A stretch of 64,000 nt of DNA. It comes from Afifellaceae bacterium (lineage in GTDB: Bacteria; Pseudomonadota; Alphaproteobacteria; Rhizobiales; Afifellaceae). Under the pieces are notes generated by a model, which was not told where the DNA came from, did not search any database, and saw nothing but the letters and a program-made list of their open reading frames with translations. The stretch is taken from contig JANQKG010000050.1 in NCBI GenBank assembly GCA_028281235.1, positions 62,001 to 126,000 on the forward strand. Direction: 5' to 3'. Shown one piece after another: positions 8,543-18,268 of this stretch (its first letter is position 1; each line of letters begins with the position of its first letter). Position numbers and translations under genes: made by a program.

Positions 8543-9748
8543 TCACAAATCGGCCGCATCTGTCTTCCGGCGGACCACGGTGAATGCGCGTTCCAGCTCG
8601 GGGTTGAGGTCCATGCCGTGGCCCGGACCTGGTGGCACTGTGATCATTCCGTCCCTGACTTCAGGCAGGGCCGTGACCAGATCGCGGTACCAAGTTCTGT
8701 AGAAGGCGCGGACGCTTTCCTGCACCAATGCATTGGGCGCGTTGAGAGAGAGGTGGGTCGACGCTCCAAGCACGACTGGTCCCGTGCAGTCATGGGGTGC
8801 GACCGGCAAATGCCACGTCTCCGCCATGGCGGCGATCTTGCGGGCTTCGCTCAAGCCGCCGCACCAGCTGATATCAAGCATGACGATGCCGGCGGCTCCG
8901 GTCTCCAGAAGATCGCGGAACGCCCAGCGTGAGCCGAGCGTCTCGGATGCGGAGATTGGGGCCGGCGAACTCTCGGCGTAGCGTTTGAGGCTGCCGAGGC
9001 TGTCCATCTTGATCGGGTCTTCGTGCCAGAACGTCTTGTACGGCGCCAGCGCGCGTGCAATCTGTATGGCCGGCAGGAGCTGCCACATGGAGTGGAACTC
9101 CACCATGATGTCCATGGCGTCGCCGACGGCGTTGCGGATCTTCTCAAACGGCTCAAGGGCTGAATTAAGGTCGGCGGCGGAGATGTATTGGCCGCGGCTT
9201 TTCTCAGCCGCCGTGTCGAATGGCCATATCTTCATGCCCGTGATGCCATCCTCCAGAAGCGACTGCGCCAGCTCGTCCGCTCTGTGAAGGAAGCCGTTGA
9301 GGTCGTCGTAGCGAGCGTCGCCGCCGCCCAGGCCGAAATTGTCCGTCTGCTGGCCGGTCGCTTCCTTGATGTAGTCGCTGCCGGCGCAGGTATTGTATGT
9401 GCGGATTTCCGACCGGCTGAAGCCGCCAAGAAGCTGCGCGATCGGCTGACCGGTGGCACGCCCGAAGAGATCCCAAAGCGCGATGTCGAAGGCGGAATTG
9501 CCGCGCATTTCCGCGCCGGTGGAGCGGAATCCGAGATAGCCGACGAGCTCCGATGCCAGGAGATCGATCTGCAGCGGGTCGCGGCCGATGACGCGCGGCG
9601 CGACGAATTCGTGGAGATAGGTCTCAACCGTCTCGGCGATATAGAACGTCTCGCCAAGCCCGATGGGGCCCTCATCGGTGTGCACGAGCACCCAAAGAAG
9701 GTTCGGCCGCTCCGCGACCCGTACGGTCTCCAGTCGGCTGATCTTCAT
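8543..9748 (-). CDS. Enolase-superfamily sugar-acid dehydratase (mandelate racemase/muconate lactonizing family)
   Basis: A 401-residue enzyme with the N-terminal capping domain (MKISRLETVRV...) and a TIM barrel. Three likely magnesium ligands are in MVEFHS, WHEDPI and SASETLG at the ends of successive strands; a histidine in PVAPHDCTGPV is a probable catalytic base, as in sugar-acid dehydratases of this superfamily. The KxK motif of mandelate racemase is replaced by MKIWPFD. It probably dehydrates a sugar acid to a 2-keto-3-deoxy acid. Its ATG overlaps the stop of the GntR gene by one base, and the ABC importer genes follow, so a shared substrate is likely. Confidence 0.88.
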   Translation of the reverse strand: MKISRLETVRVAERPNLLWVLVHTDEGPIGLGETFYIAETVETYLHEFVAPRVIGRDPLQIDLLASELVGYLGFRSTGAEMRGNSAFDIALWDLFGRATGQPIAQLLGGFSRSEIRTYNTCAGSDYIKEATGQQTDNFGLGGGDARYDDLNGFLHRADELAQSLLEDGITGMKIWPFDTAAEKSRGQYISAADLNSALEPFEKIRNAVGDAMDIMVEFHSMWQLLPAIQIARALAPYKTFWHEDPIKMDSLGSLKRYAESSPAPISASETLGSRWAFRDLLETGAAGIVMLDISWCGGLSEARKIAAMAETWHLPVAPHDCTGPVVLGASTHLSLNAPNALVQESVRAFYRTWYRDLVTALPEVRDGMITVPPGPGHGMDLNPELERAFTVVRRKTDAADL

Positions 9749-10482
9749 TACGCCAGGCCCGCCGCCAGCAGCGCCTGAACGCTGACGTCGAAATGAGTCG
9801 CCATCAGCGCGCTTGCCGTCTGCGGGTTACCGGACACGATCGCTTCGGCGATCTGGATGTGGATGTCGATCATCTTCCGCTGCTCGGCATCGCTGGTCCG
9901 GCTCCGCCATCCGATCGGCCAGGTCTGACGGGTGACACCGTCGAAGGCCCCGATGATCAGCGAGTAGACTGGGTTCTTGGCTGCGGCGGCGATGGCGACA
10001 TGAAACGCCAGATCGTGCTCCATCACGACGTCCGGCTGCGTCAGGTTCGCGCGCATGGCGTGCGCGTGGGCGAGGATGGCCTCGCCCTCCGCGTCTGAGC
10101 GGCGCATCGCGGCAAGCGCAGCGGTGCGCGACTCAATCGTGCGGCGCACGTCGTAGATCTGCTGAATGGAGATTTGCTCGGTGTTCACGCCGTGCTCGAT
10201 CATCGGCGACATGGCGCCGTAATCGATCTCGGCAACCGTGGCGCGGCGGCCGGCCTTCAGATCGATCAGGCGCATGGCCGCCAGCGAGCGGAAGGCCTCG
10301 CGGACGACCGATCGCGAGACGCTCAGCTCCTGCGAAATCGCCGCTTCGCTCGGCAGCCGATCGCCGGGACCCAGATCGGCATTGCGGATATGGGCGGTGA
10401 TCGCACCAATCGCTCCGGAAACCCTGGTTTCCTCTGCTGGCGAGCGTGTTCCGCTCGTCGTGGCGCGACTGCCTTGCATCAT
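9748..10482 (-). CDS. GntR-family regulator, FadR/FCD type
   Basis: A 244-residue repressor. The winged helix at residues 25-85 shows GDRLPSEAAISQELSVSRSV and VVREAFRSLAAMRLI, typical of the FadR subfamily. The C-terminal FCD domain (about 95-230) contains probable metal-binding residues in DVRRTIE, EHDLAFHVAIA and the later histidine-containing helices; in many members this pocket binds a sugar acid through a bound metal. First gene of the leftward catabolic operon and divergent from the SMP-30 gene at 10572, so it likely controls both from the 89-bp gap between them. Confidence 0.9.
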   Translation of the reverse strand: MMQGSRATTSGTRSPAEETRVSGAIGAITAHIRNADLGPGDRLPSEAAISQELSVSRSVVREAFRSLAAMRLIDLKAGRRATVAEIDYGAMSPMIEHGVNTEQISIQQIYDVRRTIESRTAALAAMRRSDAEGEAILAHAHAMRANLTQPDVVMEHDLAFHVAIAAAAKNPVYSLIIGAFDGVTRQTWPIGWRSRTSDAEQRKMIDIHIQIAEAIVSGNPQTASALMATHFDVSVQALLAAGLA

Positions 10483-10571
10483 ATACCCGAAAAAGCTGTC
10501 AGACAGGTTTGACTTGAACTGTATCTAGGCAGCCTATATTCAGTCTGTCAATAATCATGGGGAGGAGCGCC
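10483..10571. promoter_or_regulatory. Divergent GntR / SMP-30 promoter with inverted repeat
   Basis: Contains the perfect dyad CTGTC-A-GACAG (10496-10506), right next to the GntR start, and a possible rightward promoter with TATATT at 10535-10540 behind a TTGACT/TTGAAC -35-like stretch at 10509-10519. A second half-site CTGTCA lies at 10545-10550. This is a plausible operator for the GntR protein encoded beside it, though it is not the classical FadR TGGT-N3-ACCA sequence. Confidence 0.45.
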
Positions 10572-11468
10572 ATGCCGGCCGGCGCGAGGATGGTTCTGGA
10601 TGCCCGCAACATCGTGGGCGAGAGCATCGTCTGGGACGATCAGCGCGAGCGCCTGTTGTGGGTCGACATCATCGACAAGCGCATCCACGCCTTCTCGCCG
10701 GTGAGCGGCGAACACCAAAGTTGGCGGATGCCCACGATCGCGACCTCTGTCGGGCTGCGGCGCGATGGCGGCGCCATTGTCGGGCTCCAGAAGACGATCG
10801 CGCTTTGGAATTATTGCGACGATGTCTCAACGCTCTGCGAAATCGAAAGTGATCTGCCCGGCAATCGCCTGAACGAAGGCGTGGTCGGGCCCGACGGCGC
10901 GTTCTGGGTCGGAACCATGCAGAACAACATCAACCCGGACGGAAGCCCGAGCGACATTACGGAGGACGCCGGGCGCCTCTACCGCGTCGACGCGAACGGT
11001 TCGGTCGCGCGATTGTCGGACGACATATTCGGCATCACCAACACGTTGGTGTGGACGGACGAGGGTCGGCTGATCACGGCCGATACGATGAAGAACACGC
11101 TTTACTCCTACGCCTACGATGCGCAGGCGACGCGCCTGTCGGACCGGGCCATCACCCTGAAGGATCATCCGCGCGGGCTGCCCGACGGCAGCACCAAAGA
11201 CGCGGAGGGGCTGATCTGGAACTGCCGCGTGGTCGGTGGGTCATGCCTCATCCGCATCACAAGCGACGGCGAGATCAGGCAGACCGTGGAGCTGCCATGC
11301 AGCTGGCCGACGAGCTGCACCTTCGGCGGGCCAAACCTCGACACGCTCTATGTCACCTCCGCTCGCTTCACGATGGATGAGAGCCATTTGGAGGCTAATC
11401 CGCATGAGGGCGGTCTCTTCGCTGTCGAAATGGGGATCAAAGGCCGCCCGGAGAGCCGATTTGGCTGA
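10572..11468 (+). CDS. SMP-30/gluconolactonase-family lactonase
   Basis: A 298-residue six-bladed beta-propeller lactonase. Metal-site residues are visible in GESIVWDDQ (the first glutamate), GNRLNEGVVGPDG (asparagine), and PDGSTKDAEGLIWN (aspartate). I place the start at ATG 10572, because an upstream ATG at 10557 would overlap the GGGGAGGAG ribosome site. It would hydrolyse a sugar lactone made by the SDR or Gfo/Idh dehydrogenases to the sugar acid used by the dehydratase at 8543-9748. Divergent from the GntR-led operon and followed 44 bases later by the solute-binding-like gene. Confidence 0.88.
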   Translation: MPAGARMVLDARNIVGESIVWDDQRERLLWVDIIDKRIHAFSPVSGEHQSWRMPTIATSVGLRRDGGAIVGLQKTIALWNYCDDVSTLCEIESDLPGNRLNEGVVGPDGAFWVGTMQNNINPDGSPSDITEDAGRLYRVDANGSVARLSDDIFGITNTLVWTDEGRLITADTMKNTLYSYAYDAQATRLSDRAITLKDHPRGLPDGSTKDAEGLIWNCRVVGGSCLIRITSDGEIRQTVELPCSWPTSCTFGGPNLDTLYVTSARFTMDESHLEANPHEGGLFAVEMGIKGRPESRFG

Positions 11469-11512
11469 AATGACCGACACGGTCTCGATGGATAACGCGC
11501 GGAGGAGCAAGG

Positions 11513-12748
11513 ATGGCTAGGCCGGTCAGGGTGTATCAAGAGGATTGGTGGCCGTTTCGAAACCTGCCGAACGCGCTCAAGACGTTTGAGCGCGAGACCG
11601 GCATCAAGACCGAGCTCGTCTGGGACAAAGTGGGCGTTGGGCTGATTGAGGCCATGTTCGAGAACATGATCCGCTCGTTCACCGACGATGATCCGCCTTT
11701 CGATCTGGTCTGCTGTGACGAAGTGGTGCTGCGCCGCTTCGCTGCACAGGGGCGCGTCTTGGCCCTTGACGAGCTGATGGCGCGCGACGGCGTCACGCTC
11801 GACGACGCAACGGCTGAAACGCAGCGGGTCGTGACTTTCGATGGGGCGGTGTTCGGACTGCCCTGCATCAACGTCTCGAACCTTCTCCTCTATCGCCGTG
11901 ATCTTCTCGACCAATATTCGCTTCCCGTTCCGCAGACCTGGGCGGACGTGAAATCGGTCGGCGAGGAGCTGCAGGCGGCTGTTCGCCGCGACCGCGGCAA
12001 CGAAGAGTTCTACGCGTTCGCCAGCCGAGGCGCCGGTGGCGGCGGGCATGCCGTGTGGACGATGGGCACCATGCTCGGCTCTTTCGGCGGCCGCTGGCCA
12101 ACGGGCGACGAACCGGTCGCGCCCTTCGGTGAGCCGTACCGAGAGGCCTTGGCGACTTATGTCGATCTCCTCCAGGCCGTGGCACCGCCCGATCAGGGTG
12201 AGATCAGTTTCGTCGAACTGATGCGCGACTTCCGGCTTGGGCGGGTCGGGATGATCGTGGAGGTCGGCATGGAGTATGCATATCTGCTCGCCGACGATGC
12301 TGAACTCGCGGAGAAATCGGGTGTGGCGCTGGTGCCGGCGGGGCCGGCCGGCCGCTGGCCTAACCTCTACACGCCGCCTTGGGCGATTCCAGCCCACTCT
12401 CCGGTTCGCGACGACGCTTGGGAGCTGGCGAAGTTCCTGGCCTCACCGCGACAGCTCATGGAAGACGGGCTGAAGGCAGACGCAATTGAGACGGCAGCGA
12501 TGTCGGTCCTCTACAGCCCGGAGTTTGACCGACATTTTCGAGCCGATCTGCTCAGCGCGGTCCGCGCCAGTCGGGCCATCGCCTACGAGGAACGACCCTT
12601 CGGAACGCTCGGCATCGATGCCTGCGTGGCGATCGGCGAAGCCGTCAGCGGAGCGATCGTCGGTCGACTGAGCGTCGATCAGGCGCTGGCGCAGATGCAC
12701 AAGGAGATCACCGCGCTTCCTCCTGCGACCGAACGCAAGCCGTCTTGA
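11513..12748 (+). CDS. Family-1 solute-binding-like protein without signal peptide
   Basis: A 411-residue protein with the two-lobe pattern of family-1 extracellular sugar-binding proteins: an N-terminal beta strand, FDLVCCDEVVLRRFAAQGRV and LDELMARDGV for the first lobe, FGLPCINVSNLLLYRRDLL in the hinge region, and WELAKFLASPRQ near the C-terminus. Unlike normal members there is no hydrophobic leader: it starts MARPVRVYQEDWW right after GGAGGAGCAAGG, and an in-frame stop lies about 14 codons upstream. So it is either cytoplasmic, tethered otherwise, or miscalled. It is followed by no permease on the same strand; the nearest CUT1 components are convergent. Role unknown. Confidence 0.75.
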   Translation: MARPVRVYQEDWWPFRNLPNALKTFERETGIKTELVWDKVGVGLIEAMFENMIRSFTDDDPPFDLVCCDEVVLRRFAAQGRVLALDELMARDGVTLDDATAETQRVVTFDGAVFGLPCINVSNLLLYRRDLLDQYSLPVPQTWADVKSVGEELQAAVRRDRGNEEFYAFASRGAGGGGHAVWTMGTMLGSFGGRWPTGDEPVAPFGEPYREALATYVDLLQAVAPPDQGEISFVELMRDFRLGRVGMIVEVGMEYAYLLADDAELAEKSGVALVPAGPAGRWPNLYTPPWAIPAHSPVRDDAWELAKFLASPRQLMEDGLKADAIETAAMSVLYSPEFDRHFRADLLSAVRASRAIAYEERPFGTLGIDACVAIGEAVSGAIVGRLSVDQALAQMHKEITALPPATERKPS

Positions 12749-12804
12749 TCCGGACTGCCTACGCTCCGCGGGTCGCAGCGCCGTGCGAACGGTTCTCTTT
12801 GCTG

Positions 12805-12852
12805 GAGCATGATCTTGTCCGAAAACCGGTTCCCACTTTTCGGGATCATGCT

Positions 12853-12853
<1 letters not shown>
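12805..12853. repeat. Rhizobiales-type intergenic palindromic repeat, short form
   Basis: 49-bp element with inverted ends GAGCATGATC/GATCATGCTC and an internal core that on the minus strand reads GATCCCGAAAAGTGGGAACC. It is the same family as the two copies at 39.4-39.6 kb, but lacks their inner GC hairpin insert. Its minus-strand left end, TAGAGCATGATC, includes the stop codon of the ABC ATPase gene ending at 12853. Confidence 0.85.
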
Positions 12854-13923
<1,070 letters not shown>

Positions 13924-13933
13924 CACACACTCC

Positions 13934-14929
13934 TCAGGCCGCAGGCTTGGATTTGTCGACGACCGTCAACAAGCCGTCGTCGCCGACAATCACGGGTTCC
14001 GGGTCCATGACGTGACCGACAAAGGCGCCGCCGTCCGGCCGATCGGCGAAGCCGAGGATGACCAGACCTTCGTCGGTGAAAACGATCCGCGCCGCGTAGC
14101 GTCTGCACGGCAAGGCGCCGTCGAGAAACGGACCGGGCGCGATGCGCCAGGGGCCGCGTGCGTTGTCGGCAATGAGATAATGCGTGCCCGTCACGGGCCC
14201 GCCCGGTGTTGCTTCGGCTTGTTGTTTGGAGAAGTGCTCGGCCGCCGTGCAGAAGAGGCAATACCAGGTTCCGTCGACTTCAAAGACCTGCGGGACTTCA
14301 AGCTGGCCGTAGCCACCGACAAAGACCGGGCGATGGAGCGTCCATTGGTGAAGGTCGGGCGAGGTTGCGAAGCCGATGGCGCCGCCGCCATTCGGTTCTG
14401 CGATATGTGCGGCGCGGGCGGTGAAATACATAAGCCAGCCGTCGCCGTCAGGATCGCGCATGACCCAGGGGTCGCGCATGGCGCGATGGTGCCAGATGCC
14501 GGCCGCGTGATCGGCCTCGTATCGATCGGCGGCCGACCCGACGATATCGAGGCATTGCCCGTCACCGACGCGCTGCCAGCTGTGCAGGTCGGCGCTCGTC
14601 GCATGGCCGATGCGTTGCGTGAGCCCGTCCTCGGCGTGGCTGCAGCCGGTGTAGAACAGATGCCAAAGCCCGTCGGAATCCTGCACGACTGAGCCAGTCC
14701 AGGTTGTGTAATCGTCCCACGCCGGCTCGCGCGCCGGTTCCAGGCAGGTGCCAAGATGCTGCCAGTGAACGAGGTCGGTGCTGGTCGCATGGCCTTGGGT
14801 GACGTTCCAATGGCGGAGCTCCGGCTCGCCGATCGCCTTGTCGGCTTGCAGAAAGAAGCCGTGCCAAATGTCGCCGTCGCGGACGTACCAGCTATCCCAT
14901 ATCCACTTGTCGTTTAGCGCCAGAACCAT
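13934..14929 (-). CDS. Intracellular glycoside hydrolase, GH32/GH68-like five-bladed propeller
   Basis: A 331-residue beta-propeller hydrolase. The three clan GH-J acidic positions appear to be present: WDSWYVRDGD near the N-terminus (nucleophile position, cf. WDSW of levansucrases), RDPWVMRDPDG in the middle (transition-state aspartate) and LEVPQVFEVDGTW (acid/base glutamate). WTGS and YEADHA also fit. No signal peptide, so it acts on a substrate already imported, by inference a fructoside, sucrose-like sugar or oligosaccharide taken up by the CUT1 transporter encoded around it. Starts 21 bases after the permease stop. GH43 or a transglycosylase remain alternatives. Confidence 0.75.
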   Translation of the reverse strand: MVLALNDKWIWDSWYVRDGDIWHGFFLQADKAIGEPELRHWNVTQGHATSTDLVHWQHLGTCLEPAREPAWDDYTTWTGSVVQDSDGLWHLFYTGCSHAEDGLTQRIGHATSADLHSWQRVGDGQCLDIVGSAADRYEADHAAGIWHHRAMRDPWVMRDPDGDGWLMYFTARAAHIAEPNGGGAIGFATSPDLHQWTLHRPVFVGGYGQLEVPQVFEVDGTWYCLFCTAAEHFSKQQAEATPGGPVTGTHYLIADNARGPWRIAPGPFLDGALPCRRYAARIVFTDEGLVILGFADRPDGGAFVGHVMDPEPVIVGDDGLLTVVDKSKPAA

Positions 14930-14950
14930 ATGGCCCCTTGTCCTTTGCGT

Positions 14951-15832
14951 TCAGCCCTTTACGCCGGTCGATGCGATCGAGGCGATGAAGGCGCGTTGCA
15001 GCACCAGATAGAAGACGAGAACCGGGACGGTGATCACCGAGAGGTAGGCCATCACTTCACCCCAGGCGACGTCCAACTGAAAAAAGTAGCCGAGGCCGAC
15101 CATGATCGGTCTGTGCGCCTCGTCCTGCACGACGATGAGTGGCCACAGATATTGTTCGTTGTACATTTTCAGTGATTTCAGGATGGCTGCCGTGGCAAGC
15201 ACCGGTCCCGACAGCGGCATCACCACCTTGCGATAGATCTGCCACCACGACGCGCCTTCCGCGCGGGCCGCCTCCACCAACTCGCCCGGCAGGTCCTTGA
15301 AATATTGGACGAAGAGGAAAATCGTCAGCGCGTCGGCGATCCAGGGGATGATTTGTACGTGGTACGTGTTCAGCCATCCGATCTCGATGCCGTTCATCCC
15401 GATCCATGGAAGCCGCGAAACAAAAAGCAGGAGCGGAATAGCGATGGTCTCAAACGGGATGATCAGCGTGGCAAGTGCGATTGAGAGCACAAGGCCGCTG
15501 CCGCGCCAGTTCAGATAGACGAAGGAGAAGGCGGCAAGCGAGCACAAGAAGATCGACGCCGACACGGTGATGATTGTGATGAGCATGGAATTGAAAACAA
15601 ACAGCCCCACCGGCGCGCGCGCGAACGCCGCAAAGTAATTGTCCAGCGAGATGTCACCGACCGGCAGGAAGGCGCGCAGCGATGCGGTGTCGCTCAGAAG
15701 CTGCTGGGTCGGCTTCAATGACGAGACAATCATGAAGACCAGCGGAAACATGAACACGACAGCCACGAGCACGAGCACCAGATAGCGCACGGCAAGTCTC
15801 AGCCCGCGATTGTCTCGACTGACGACGGCCAT
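14951..15832 (-). CDS. CUT1 sugar ABC transporter permease (MalG-like)
   Basis: A 293-residue inner-membrane protein with about six membrane segments and the EAA loop LVEAARAEGASWWQIYRKVV, which contacts the ATPase. The start at ATG 15832 overlaps the TGA of the upstream permease (TGATG), a typical translational coupling; a long upstream extension of the frame runs antiparallel to that permease and lacks membrane character. Pairs with the MalF-like permease at 15832-16902. Confidence 0.93.
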   Translation of the reverse strand: MAVVSRDNRGLRLAVRYLVLVLVAVVFMFPLVFMIVSSLKPTQQLLSDTASLRAFLPVGDISLDNYFAAFARAPVGLFVFNSMLITIITVSASIFLCSLAAFSFVYLNWRGSGLVLSIALATLIIPFETIAIPLLLFVSRLPWIGMNGIEIGWLNTYHVQIIPWIADALTIFLFVQYFKDLPGELVEAARAEGASWWQIYRKVVMPLSGPVLATAAILKSLKMYNEQYLWPLIVVQDEAHRPIMVGLGYFFQLDVAWGEVMAYLSVITVPVLVFYLVLQRAFIASIASTGVKG

Positions 15833-16902
15833 CAGCTTCGCTCCCGCGTCAGGTAGCGCTGAACAAGCGAGATGGTCAGGACGATGAGGAACAGGACAAC
15901 GGATATCGTCGATCCGCCGGAAATGTCCTGCTTGCCGTAGCCGCGTTCGACCGCCTGGAACACCAGCGTCTGGGTGCTGTCGAGCGGGCCGCCGTTTGTC
16001 ATCACGTCGATCTGGGCGAACAGCGCGAAGGCCTGCATGGTGATCACGATCAGCACAAGCACCGCAGTGTTGCGCAGTCCGGGCCACGTGACGTAGCGGA
16101 ACGTCTGCCATTTGGAGGCGCCCTCGATCTGGGCGACCTCGTAAAGCGTGGGTGAGATGGTCTGCAGCCCCGCCAGCCAGATGACCATGTGAAAGCCGAC
16201 CGCCTGCCATATCGACATGGCGATGATGGAGCCGAGCGCCGTGTCGGTACGGCCGAGCCAATCAATGGGCTCAAACAGGCCGAACGTCAGGCCACTGAGC
16301 AAGTTGTTCAGAAGGCCGTCATTGCCGTCATAGATGAAGCGCCACAGAAGCGAGACGACGACGATGGAGACGACGACCGGCATGAAGTAGATCGTGCGGA
16401 AGATGTTGATGCCGCGCAGCCTTTGATTGATGAGGAGCGCGAGCAGGAGCGCCAGCCCGCCTTGTCCGGGCGCAATGACCAGCGCAAAAGTCAGCGTGTT
16501 GACGAGCGCCTTCATGAAGACGACGTCGCTGGCGACGACCACGCGCGCATTGTCGCCGGAATGCCAGCGGAACCACTCGCGCATGCCGCGATATTCAGGA
16601 AAGTCCGGGTTGCGCGTTATCGTGCGGACGCGTGGGTATTCCGGTGTGCCGTCTTCATCGCGGACGATCTCGCCGTCTTCGTCGCGCTCCGGCTCAAGCG
16701 TGATGACGGCCAGGCTGAGCAGGCTCTTATAGTTTGCGAAGCCGACATATTCGGTCGGGTTCGGCGATATCAGCCGCTGATTGGTGAGCGACAGCGCGAA
16801 CGCCAGAAAGAACGGCACGACGATGAACAAGCAGATCAGGCCGAAGCCGGGGAGGGCAAACGCCCAGCCTGCCGCATTGGATGTCGTCAGCTTGGATGCC
16901 AT
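15832..16902 (-). CDS. CUT1 sugar ABC transporter permease (MalF-like)
   Basis: A 356-residue permease with an N-terminal membrane anchor, a large acidic periplasmic insert between the first two membrane segments (rich in Asp/Glu, including ERDEDGEIVRDEDG at about residues 75-88), then five more segments. The EAA loop is EVAQIEGASKWQTFRYVTWP. The insert is larger than in simple UgpA/MsmF proteins and recalls the MalF P2 loop, which docks the binding protein. Downstream gene overlaps by one base; the binding-protein gene lies 71 bases upstream, separated by a hairpin. Confidence 0.92.
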   Translation of the reverse strand: MASKLTTSNAAGWAFALPGFGLICLFIVVPFFLAFALSLTNQRLISPNPTEYVGFANYKSLLSLAVITLEPERDEDGEIVRDEDGTPEYPRVRTITRNPDFPEYRGMREWFRWHSGDNARVVVASDVVFMKALVNTLTFALVIAPGQGGLALLLALLINQRLRGINIFRTIYFMPVVVSIVVVSLLWRFIYDGNDGLLNNLLSGLTFGLFEPIDWLGRTDTALGSIIAMSIWQAVGFHMVIWLAGLQTISPTLYEVAQIEGASKWQTFRYVTWPGLRNTAVLVLIVITMQAFALFAQIDVMTNGGPLDSTQTLVFQAVERGYGKQDISGGSTISVVLFLIVLTISLVQRYLTRERS

Positions 16903-16931
16903 GACAATCCTGACGCGATCGCGGTTTGCTT

Positions 16932-16954
16932 GGGCCCCGCGCGGAGCGGGGCCC
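16932..16954 (-). terminator. GC-rich hairpin after sugar-binding-protein gene
   Basis: Perfect 9-bp arms GGGCCCCGC / GCGGGGCCC around a five-base loop, between the binding-protein stop at 16974 and the permease start at 16902. No T-run. Likely an attenuator or mRNA-protecting stem that keeps binding-protein output above that of the permeases. Confidence 0.6.
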
Positions 16955-16973
16955 GTTTGCTTGGATTGAGTAT

Positions 16974-18233
16974 CTAGTGGCCGTAGCCGCCGTTCTTCTC
17001 AATGTCGGCGTTGATCTCGTCGACGGCCGCATCGAGCGTGTCGGCGACGTCTGCACCGTTGGCGATGTCGGCTAGCGCTTTCTCAAACACCTTTGCAGCG
17101 ACCACGTAGCCGGGCGTCACAGGACGCACCAACGCCTGCGCCTTCGACAATCCATAGAAGACTTCCAGCGGGCCGCCTGAATTGTACTTTTCAGTCATGG
17201 CGGCTGATTGCGGCGTCGGCGGGATGAGGCCAATGCCGTCGGAGAATGCCGCCATATACTTGTCCTGCAGGGCAAACTTGATGAACGCCGCGGCACCGTC
17301 GGGATGCTCGGAGCTTGCTGAGATGCCGAACTGCCAGCTAGCGGCGCCGATGGTCGGGCCATTGCCGAAATCAGGCGCCGGCAGGAACAGCACGTCGTCG
17401 AAAGCCTCAAGCATCGGCACGGCAGCCCAGTTGCCGTTCCACTGGATGGCGTAGCGGCCTTCGATGAACCCGGTTTCGCGATCGGCCGGGTCCTGGCTGG
17501 TGCCGGGCGTGAGTTCGCGCGTGAACAGCGACTGCCACCATTCGCCGAATGCAAGCGCGGCATCGCCGTTCAGAACGCCTTCCGCCGTCTGATAGGTCGA
17601 GCGGTCGACGATGTCGCCGCCAAAGGATTGCAGGAACGGGCTGAAGGCATAGGGGTACCACTCGCCGGTCCACGCCATGCCGAGATCGATCGGATAGTCG
17701 AACTCGCCGCTGTCCTTGATCTTCATGAGCGCCGCGTCGAACTCCTCCGCCGTCCAAGGCGCGTCAAGCGTTGGCACGCGGATATCGAACTTCTCAAGCG
17801 TGGAGCGGCGGGTCACCGTCGCAACCGCGGCATCCCACAAGCCGATCGAGTAGATCTTGCCGTCCCAGCGTCCGATTGTGCCGGGCAGGAAGTCTGCGAT
17901 CTCGGCCTCGTCGATCGGCAAAGGCTGCATGTAGCCGGACCAGGCCCAGTTCGGCATGACCGGGCCGTCGACATCGATGATGTCGGGGAGGTTGCCGGCG
18001 AGCGCCGCCGCCACGACGGAATCGTTATAGGATTCCTGCGGGAAGCTTTCGATCGTGACGGTCCAGTCGGATTGGCTTGCATTGAAGTCGGAGACGATCT
18101 GATTGATCAGCTTCGATTCCACTTCGTTGCCGGCGCCGTGGTACCACATGCTGAGTTCCGTTGCCGCCAGCGCAGCAGGGGACAACGCGATTGTCGCCAC
18201 GAGTGTTGTGGCGATCCGAGGTAGCTTTCTCAT
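16974..18233 (-). CDS. CUT1 extracellular sugar-binding protein
   Basis: A 419-residue periplasmic binding protein of family 1 (MalE/UgpB type). Signal peptide MRKLPRIATTLVATIALSPAALA with cleavage before ATELSMWYHG. The mature start ELSMWYHGAGNEVE and the segment YNDSVVAAALAGNLPDIIDV are typical of this family; IQWNGNWAAVPML resembles the hinge strand. It supplies the two permeases encoded downstream. First structural gene after the LacI gene (35-bp gap). Ligand probably an oligosaccharide or glycoside that the GH32/68-like enzyme cleaves. Confidence 0.92.
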   Translation of the reverse strand: MRKLPRIATTLVATIALSPAALAATELSMWYHGAGNEVESKLINQIVSDFNASQSDWTVTIESFPQESYNDSVVAAALAGNLPDIIDVDGPVMPNWAWSGYMQPLPIDEAEIADFLPGTIGRWDGKIYSIGLWDAAVATVTRRSTLEKFDIRVPTLDAPWTAEEFDAALMKIKDSGEFDYPIDLGMAWTGEWYPYAFSPFLQSFGGDIVDRSTYQTAEGVLNGDAALAFGEWWQSLFTRELTPGTSQDPADRETGFIEGRYAIQWNGNWAAVPMLEAFDDVLFLPAPDFGNGPTIGAASWQFGISASSEHPDGAAAFIKFALQDKYMAAFSDGIGLIPPTPQSAAMTEKYNSGGPLEVFYGLSKAQALVRPVTPGYVVAAKVFEKALADIANGADVADTLDAAVDEINADIEKNGGYGH

Positions 18234-18268
18234 CGATCATTCCTCCTATTCGTTGCTTGAGTTTGAGG

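Noticed and set aside
15833..16261. Long N-terminal extension of the MalG-like permease frame
   Set aside because: Runs within the MalF-like gene in another frame, Arg/His-rich without membrane segments; TGATG coupling supports start at 15832.
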